A DNA stretch of 64,000 nt from Acidobacteriota bacterium (GTDB lineage Bacteria > Acidobacteriota > Thermoanaerobaculia > Multivoradales > Multivoraceae): positions 1 through 64,000 of the forward strand of contig JAJCXN010000020.1 in the NCBI GenBank assembly GCA_029263415.1. Reading direction: 5' to 3'. Both the position numbers and the translations under genes were made by a program. The notes under the pieces were generated by a model that was not told the origin of the DNA, searched no databases, and was given only the letters and a program-made list of their open reading frames with translations. Numbering within the stretch: the stretch's first letter is position 1; each line of letters begins with the position of its first letter. This document shows, piece by piece, positions 59,953 to 64,000 of the stretch.

Positions 59953-62900
59953 CTACTCGTCGGCCTCGGCGTCGTCCGCGCTGTCTTCTTCGTTGTCCTG
60001 GTCGGCGATTCCGATCGCCGGCAGATCGAGCGCCTTGACCTTGGCGTCGAGCTCAGCCACCTCGCCAGTCACCAGGGCATCGAGTTCGGCCATGATCTCG
60101 TTGGCTTGCGGTTCGAGATCTTCCCATCGTTTGTAGGCACCAGCTGGTGGTTGGTAGTCAGACGCTACGATGTAGGCGTAGAGTTCGACATATTGGTTGT
60201 CGATCTGCGGTGGAAAGTTCAACGGGTCCTGACCGGACTTTGACTTGGTCTGAGTCAGTTTGTTCTCGATCACCTCGAGTTTTTCGGCCGTGGCTTTGGC
60301 GAGATCCATGATCGCTTCGTCCTTGATCCCAGCAGTCTTCATGCGTGCCTGTACGCTTTTGATCTGCTTTTCAAGATCGCGGATCTTGGTGATGCCGCCA
60401 TAGATCCCATTCAGTCGATCAGTAACCTTTTGGCCTAAGTCGAACTGCTTTTCGAAGTGCTCTTGAGTGGTCTCTAGGGTGGGCCAAGTGCCGACCTCGA
60501 GATCGTGGACCTGACTCCAGTCGCCAGACGACATCTTCACCTGGTAGGTGCCAGGCACCACCGCTAGGCCGGGAGTGAAGCCCCAGTGAACAACGCCCTG
60601 AGGCTTCTTCGGTGCCTCGAGACGCAAGTTCCAGTTCATCGACCCGAGACCCTCTTCGATCTTGAGGCCGCCGCCACCGCCTCGGCGAAAGAACGCGAAC
60701 GGGTTGTCGTCGCCGCCAGATGCTTTCTGCCCTGGCTTCCATTCGAACTCGCGCAGAGTCTCACCGTTCTGGAGGATCTCGATCTTCACCGGATCCTTCT
60801 CGGGAACCTCTTTGACGTGAAACTGGATCTTGGCTCCGGCGCCAAAGCCACCGCCGCGATAGGTCAACTTTGGCTCGAAGAGCCACATGGGTGCATCCAG
60901 CGCTTCTTGGGTGAGTTGGCGCAGAGCAGAGAGGTCTTTGATTGTCCAGAACGACCGTCCCTGCGTCGAGAGCACCAGGTCGTCACGATGGATTTGCATG
61001 TCGGTGACCGGCGATACCGGCAGGTTGTTCTGGAACCGCTGCCAGCTGTCGCCATCGTTGAACGAGACGTACAGGCCATACTCGGTGCCGGCGAAGAGTA
61101 GACCCTTGCGTACTGGATCTTCGCGTACCGAGCGAGTGAAGTTGGTGTCCGGGATGCCGTTGCCGTCGGTCAGGAGCTGCCAACGCTTGCCGCCGTTCTC
61201 GGTGCGGAAAATGTACGGCTTGAAGTCATTCTCGCGATACTTGTACGCCGCGATCATCACCCGGTCTGGGTCGTGCTCCGAGATGTCGATGACGTTGATG
61301 GTGGCTCCCACAGGGAAGTCCTTCGGCGTGACATCGGTCCAGTTGCGTCCGGCATCTCGAGAGACGTGTAGGTAGCCGTCATCGGTGCCGGCCCACAGTT
61401 CTCCCTTGCGATGTTGCGATTCTTCGAACGCGAAGATGGTGTTGTAGACCTCGACTCCGGTGTTGTCCTTCGCGATCGGGCCGCCCGAGTAGTCTTGTTG
61501 CTCGGGATCGTTGCCTGAAAGATCGGTCGAGATGATGGTCCAGCTCTGACCGCCGTCGGAGGACTGATGCACCACCTGCGAGGTGTGGTAGAGGATGTCT
61601 GGATCATGCGGCGAAAGCCTGATCGGCGCATTCCATTGGAATCGATAGTCGAGGTCGCGCGGGGCTTGGCCCAGTTGCAGCTGAGGGTAGGCGATGATCT
61701 CGCGCCCTTCGCCGGTTTTGAGGTTCACGCGCGAGATGGAGCCGCCGTAGCAGCCCGCATAGACGATGTCCGGATCGCGCGGATCGATCGCGATGTGGCC
61801 ACTTTCGCAGCCGCCAACCGAGTACCAGTTGGGAGGCATGCGGTTCCAGGCAACGCGGCCGGAGGAGGGCACCGAGATGGTGCTGTTGTCCTGCTGTGAG
61901 CCATAGACGCGGTACGGCCATTGCTCATCAACGAAGACCCGATAGATCTCTGCGGTGGGCTGATTCATCTGCCAGCTCCAGGAGTCGCCGCCGTCAAAGG
62001 AGACGTTGGCGCCGCCATCGTTGGCTTCGATCATGTTGGCCGAGTTGTTCGGGTTGATCCAGAGATCGTGGTTGTCGCCGTGAGGCGGACGGAACTGGTG
62101 GGGGAAGGTCTTGCCGCCATCGACCGACTTGAACATGCCGACGTTCAAGACGTAAACCGTGTTCTCGTTGGTGGGATCAGCGTAGATGTGGGTGTAATAC
62201 CAAGGGCGCTGGCGCAACTTAGCTTCGCCGTTGAGGCGGCTCCAGCTCTTGCCGGCATCGTCAGAACGGTAAACACCGCCCTTCTCGCCCTCGGCCTCGA
62301 TCAGTGCCCAGACGCGGCTGGAGTTGGCTGGCGAGACGGCGACGCCGATCTTGCCTTGGGTGCCTTCAGGCAGCCCGCCTGCGAGTTTTTCCCAGTTGTC
62401 GCCACCATCGGTGCTCTTCCAAATGCCACCCTCGTCACCGCCCGAGATGATGGTCCACGGCTTGCGTTCGGCACGCCAAGCTCCGGCGTAAAGCACGCGC
62501 GCGTTGTTCGGATCCATTGAGATGTCGACAAAGCCGGTGCGATCAGAGACGAAGAGAACGTTCTCCCAGGTCTCGCCGCCATCTTGAGTGCGGTAGATGC
62601 CGCGTTCGGGATTGGGGCCAAACATGTTGCCGAGCACGGCGACATAGGCCACGTCTTCGTTGCGCGGATGGACCTTGATGCGACCGATCTGGCCGGCCTT
62701 ATCGAGGCCGATGTGCTTCCAGGTCTCGCCAGCGTCGGTCGAGCGATAGATGCCGTCGCCATTTGAGATGTTGCCGCGTGGGCACGCAGATCCGGTGCCC
62801 ACATAGATGACGTTAGGGTCTGAGTCAGCCACGGCGATGGCGCCGACGCTGCCGACACCCAAGAAGCCGTCGGTGATGTTGTTCCAGTTGTTGCCTGCAT

Positions 62901-63177
62901 CGCTGGTCTTCCAGACACCGCCACCAGTGCTGCCGAAGTAGTAGGTCAGCGGATCGCTCGGAACGCCTGCCACGGCTGTGGAGCGTCCCCCGCGCGTGAA
63001 GCTGACTGGCTCGAACTTGATCGCATCGAGGGTAGCCGTGGGAATGGTGACCGAGGTTTCTTCGTCGTAGTGACGGTGGCTGCCCTGAGCTGATGCCGTT
63101 TGAGGCGCGGCAAAAAGAAAGAGCAGGACCGTGGCGGACGCAGCGATTGCGAGGCGCGGGAACGAGAACTGTGTCAT
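59953..63177 (-). CDS. Giant Asp-box (BNR/sortilin-like) propeller protein
   Basis: A 1074-residue exported protein (signal peptide LAIAASATVLLFLFAAPQTASA). It contains at least ten Asp-boxes of the S/T-x-D-x-G-x-(T/S/N)W type: STDAGETW, TQDGGETW, STDGGDNW, SDDAGKSW, SFDGGDSW, SSDGGQSW, SRDAGRNW among others, consistent with one or two ten-bladed sortilin/VPS10-like propellers. Family members are often named glycosyl hydrolase but lack proven activity. The C-terminal 250 residues are a beta domain followed by a helical region and a highly acidic tail (DQDNEEDSADDAEADE). GGAG precedes the ATG. A partner ligand is not obvious. Confidence 0.88.
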   Translation of the reverse strand: MTQFSFPRLAIAASATVLLFLFAAPQTASAQGSHRHYDEETSVTIPTATLDAIKFEPVSFTRGGRSTAVAGVPSDPLTYYFGSTGGGVWKTSDAGNNWNNITDGFLGVGSVGAIAVADSDPNVIYVGTGSACPRGNISNGDGIYRSTDAGETWKHIGLDKAGQIGRIKVHPRNEDVAYVAVLGNMFGPNPERGIYRTQDGGETWENVLFVSDRTGFVDISMDPNNARVLYAGAWRAERKPWTIISGGDEGGIWKSTDGGDNWEKLAGGLPEGTQGKIGVAVSPANSSRVWALIEAEGEKGGVYRSDDAGKSWSRLNGEAKLRQRPWYYTHIYADPTNENTVYVLNVGMFKSVDGGKTFPHQFRPPHGDNHDLWINPNNSANMIEANDGGANVSFDGGDSWSWQMNQPTAEIYRVFVDEQWPYRVYGSQQDNSTISVPSSGRVAWNRMPPNWYSVGGCESGHIAIDPRDPDIVYAGCYGGSISRVNLKTGEGREIIAYPQLQLGQAPRDLDYRFQWNAPIRLSPHDPDILYHTSQVVHQSSDGGQSWTIISTDLSGNDPEQQDYSGGPIAKDNTGVEVYNTIFAFEESQHRKGELWAGTDDGYLHVSRDAGRNWTDVTPKDFPVGATINVIDISEHDPDRVMIAAYKYRENDFKPYIFRTENGGKRWQLLTDGNGIPDTNFTRSVREDPVRKGLLFAGTEYGLYVSFNDGDSWQRFQNNLPVSPVTDMQIHRDDLVLSTQGRSFWTIKDLSALRQLTQEALDAPMWLFEPKLTYRGGGFGAGAKIQFHVKEVPEKDPVKIEILQNGETLREFEWKPGQKASGGDDNPFAFFRRGGGGGLKIEEGLGSMNWNLRLEAPKKPQGVVHWGFTPGLAVVPGTYQVKMSSGDWSQVHDLEVGTWPTLETTQEHFEKQFDLGQKVTDRLNGIYGGITKIRDLEKQIKSVQARMKTAGIKDEAIMDLAKATAEKLEVIENKLTQTKSKSGQDPLNFPPQIDNQYVELYAYIVASDYQPPAGAYKRWEDLEPQANEIMAELDALVTGEVAELDAKVKALDLPAIGIADQDNEEDSADDAEADE

Positions 63178-63283
63178 GCGGATCTCCAGATTAATGGCGC
63201 TGATGTCTGTTGAGAAATGGGGGCGATAAGTGTATGTCGGACTAAGCGCACTGAGTTGTTGTTTCGGTCGGTAGGATCACCGG

Positions 63284-64000
63284 ATGCAAAGTCCCTGGTC
63301 CCCTTTCTGTGCCGCCGTTGAAGCTCTCGTTGAATGGGAGAGCAAGGCTCCCGTCGAGGAGCCAGTGGAGAGGTTGATCGCGCGGGCGGATCGGATAGGA
63401 CGGTTGGGGGCGGTTCTAGAAGATGGGCAGGAGGATCCGATTCCGTTGTCTGAGCTGGTGCGCTTGAGGGGACTGCCGGGAGCAGAAGAATTGGCGCTCG
63501 ACTTGTGTGTGGGCCGAGTGCTCGATGTGGGAGCCGGCAGCGGAGCTCATACCTTGCTGCTCCAAGAACGCGGGGTCTCGGTCACAGCGCTTGACGCCCA
63601 GAGCGCGCTGGTGGCTGCTCAGCGCGCGCGAGGCGTTCAAGACGCGCGACAGGGTGACGTGATGGACGGGGCTTGGGCTCAAGGAAGGGGGGAGCGATGG
63701 GGCACTCTCTTGTTCATGATGAACGGGCTTGGGTTGTGTGGTGATCTCTCGCGGTTGCCACAGTTGCTCAAGGCCAGTCGTGAACTCTTGACTTCTGGCG
63801 GTGTTCTGCTCGCCGACGGTTGCGACCTGCGGGCCAGCGGAGTCTTGGAGGAGCAGCATCGGATTGCTCTGCGCGAGGACTCCGGCCGTGGTTTCGGTGA
63901 GGCCAGGATGTCGATGGTGTTTGACCCCATCGATGGTGAGCGAGTGGAGGGCGAACCCTTCGACTGGCTCTACCTCGACTACGAGAACCTAGCGGAGGTG
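63284..64000 (+). CDS. SAM-dependent methyltransferase (3' end outside window)
   Basis: An open frame of 239 codons from ATG 63284 to the end of the window without a stop. SAM motif I is seen as RVLDVGAGSGAHTLLLQERG, followed by an acidic residue at the end of the second strand (VTALDAQSAL) and a GDVMDG motif, then LLFMMNGLGLCGDLSRLPQ and a core strand LLTSGGVLLADGCD. The N-terminal 80 residues are helical. A class I methyltransferase on an unknown substrate; it is divergent from the Asp-box propeller gene. Partial at 3' because of the window edge. Confidence 0.78.
   Translation, partial: MQSPWSPFCAAVEALVEWESKAPVEEPVERLIARADRIGRLGAVLEDGQEDPIPLSELVRLRGLPGAEELALDLCVGRVLDVGAGSGAHTLLLQERGVSVTALDAQSALVAAQRARGVQDARQGDVMDGAWAQGRGERWGTLLFMMNGLGLCGDLSRLPQLLKASRELLTSGGVLLADGCDLRASGVLEEQHRIALREDSGRGFGEARMSMVFDPIDGERVEGEPFDWLYLDYENLAEV

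Noticed and set aside
61921-62520. 199-residue plus-strand frame opposite the Asp-box propeller
   Set aside because: No domain; overlaps a gene with many conserved Asp-boxes.

Overview
The window is a high-GC bacterial chromosome segment with about 50 supported protein genes and no rRNA, tRNA or CRISPR that I could recognise. The gene families point to Acidobacteriota, perhaps a Thermoanaerobaculia-like lineage. The signs are two VWFA-related proteins of the acidobacterial type (one with a GWxTD-type N-terminus), an orphan MacB/FtsX permease of the acidobacterial duplicated type, an ECF-sigma/Ser-Thr-kinase pair, many secreted lipoproteins, DUF3604 and delta-60-repeat proteins, and a giant Asp-box (sortilin/BNR-like) propeller. 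The phylum call is an inference from families, not from a marker gene.

Layout. 0-4.3 kb: the broken 5' end of a heme c domain gene joined to the tail of an IS21-type IstB, then a TetR regulator followed by an M28 membrane peptidase, with a palindromic candidate operator at the TetR start codon and an imperfect copy inside the peptidase gene. 4.3-8.0 kb: an ECF sigma factor translationally coupled to a membrane-bound Ser/Thr kinase-NACHT fusion. 8.2-13.7 kb: a membrane protein, an ABC-2 exporter (adaptor, ATPase, one permease) and a PlsC-like acyltransferase with a degenerate SDR-like N-terminus. 13.8-17.7 kb: two small basic proteins, a UbiB/ABC1-family kinase and a lipoprotein PI-PLC. 18-25.4 kb: a diguanylate cyclase, a GWxTD/VWA protein, a methyltransferase, NADP-type glutamate dehydrogenase (gdhA) and a PspC protein. 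25.5-33.7 kb: a PQQ-type propeller lipoprotein, two sulfatase-fold lipoproteins with Thr at the nucleophile position, a TPR lipoprotein and a VOC protein. 34-40 kb: the orphan FtsX-type permease, a delta-60-repeat protein and a DUF3604 lipoprotein. 40-43.5 kb: a sensor kinase/response regulator pair divergent from a Spy/CpxP-like periplasmic protein. 43.6-51.6 kb: a DUF985 cupin, RidA, a Dabb protein, a cytochrome c-copper monooxygenase-like protein, a lytic transglycosylase, an AAC(3)-fold acetyltransferase and a SpoIIE/HAMP phosphatase. 52-57.1 kb: two-subunit 2-oxoacid:ferredoxin oxidoreductase (korAB), then an efflux adaptor and ABC ATPase without a permease. 57.1-64 kb: a secreted protein sharing an LTNG-type N-terminal domain with the transglycosylase, a VWFA-related protein, the Asp-box propeller, and a methyltransferase running off the window end.

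How it works together: the region is dominated by cell-envelope biology (lipoproteins, exporters, periplasmic enzymes, envelope sensing) plus glutamate/2-oxoglutarate metabolism (gdhA and korAB). The most system-like loci are the sigma/kinase-NACHT module, the small-protein/UbiB-kinase cluster and the Cpx-like divergent module. A recurrent theme is short tandem repeats, several with units of 9 or 15 bp that keep frame near protein N-termini or in linkers. Start codons were chosen by Shine-Dalgarno spacing and signal-peptide fit where possible; several remain uncertain and are flagged.
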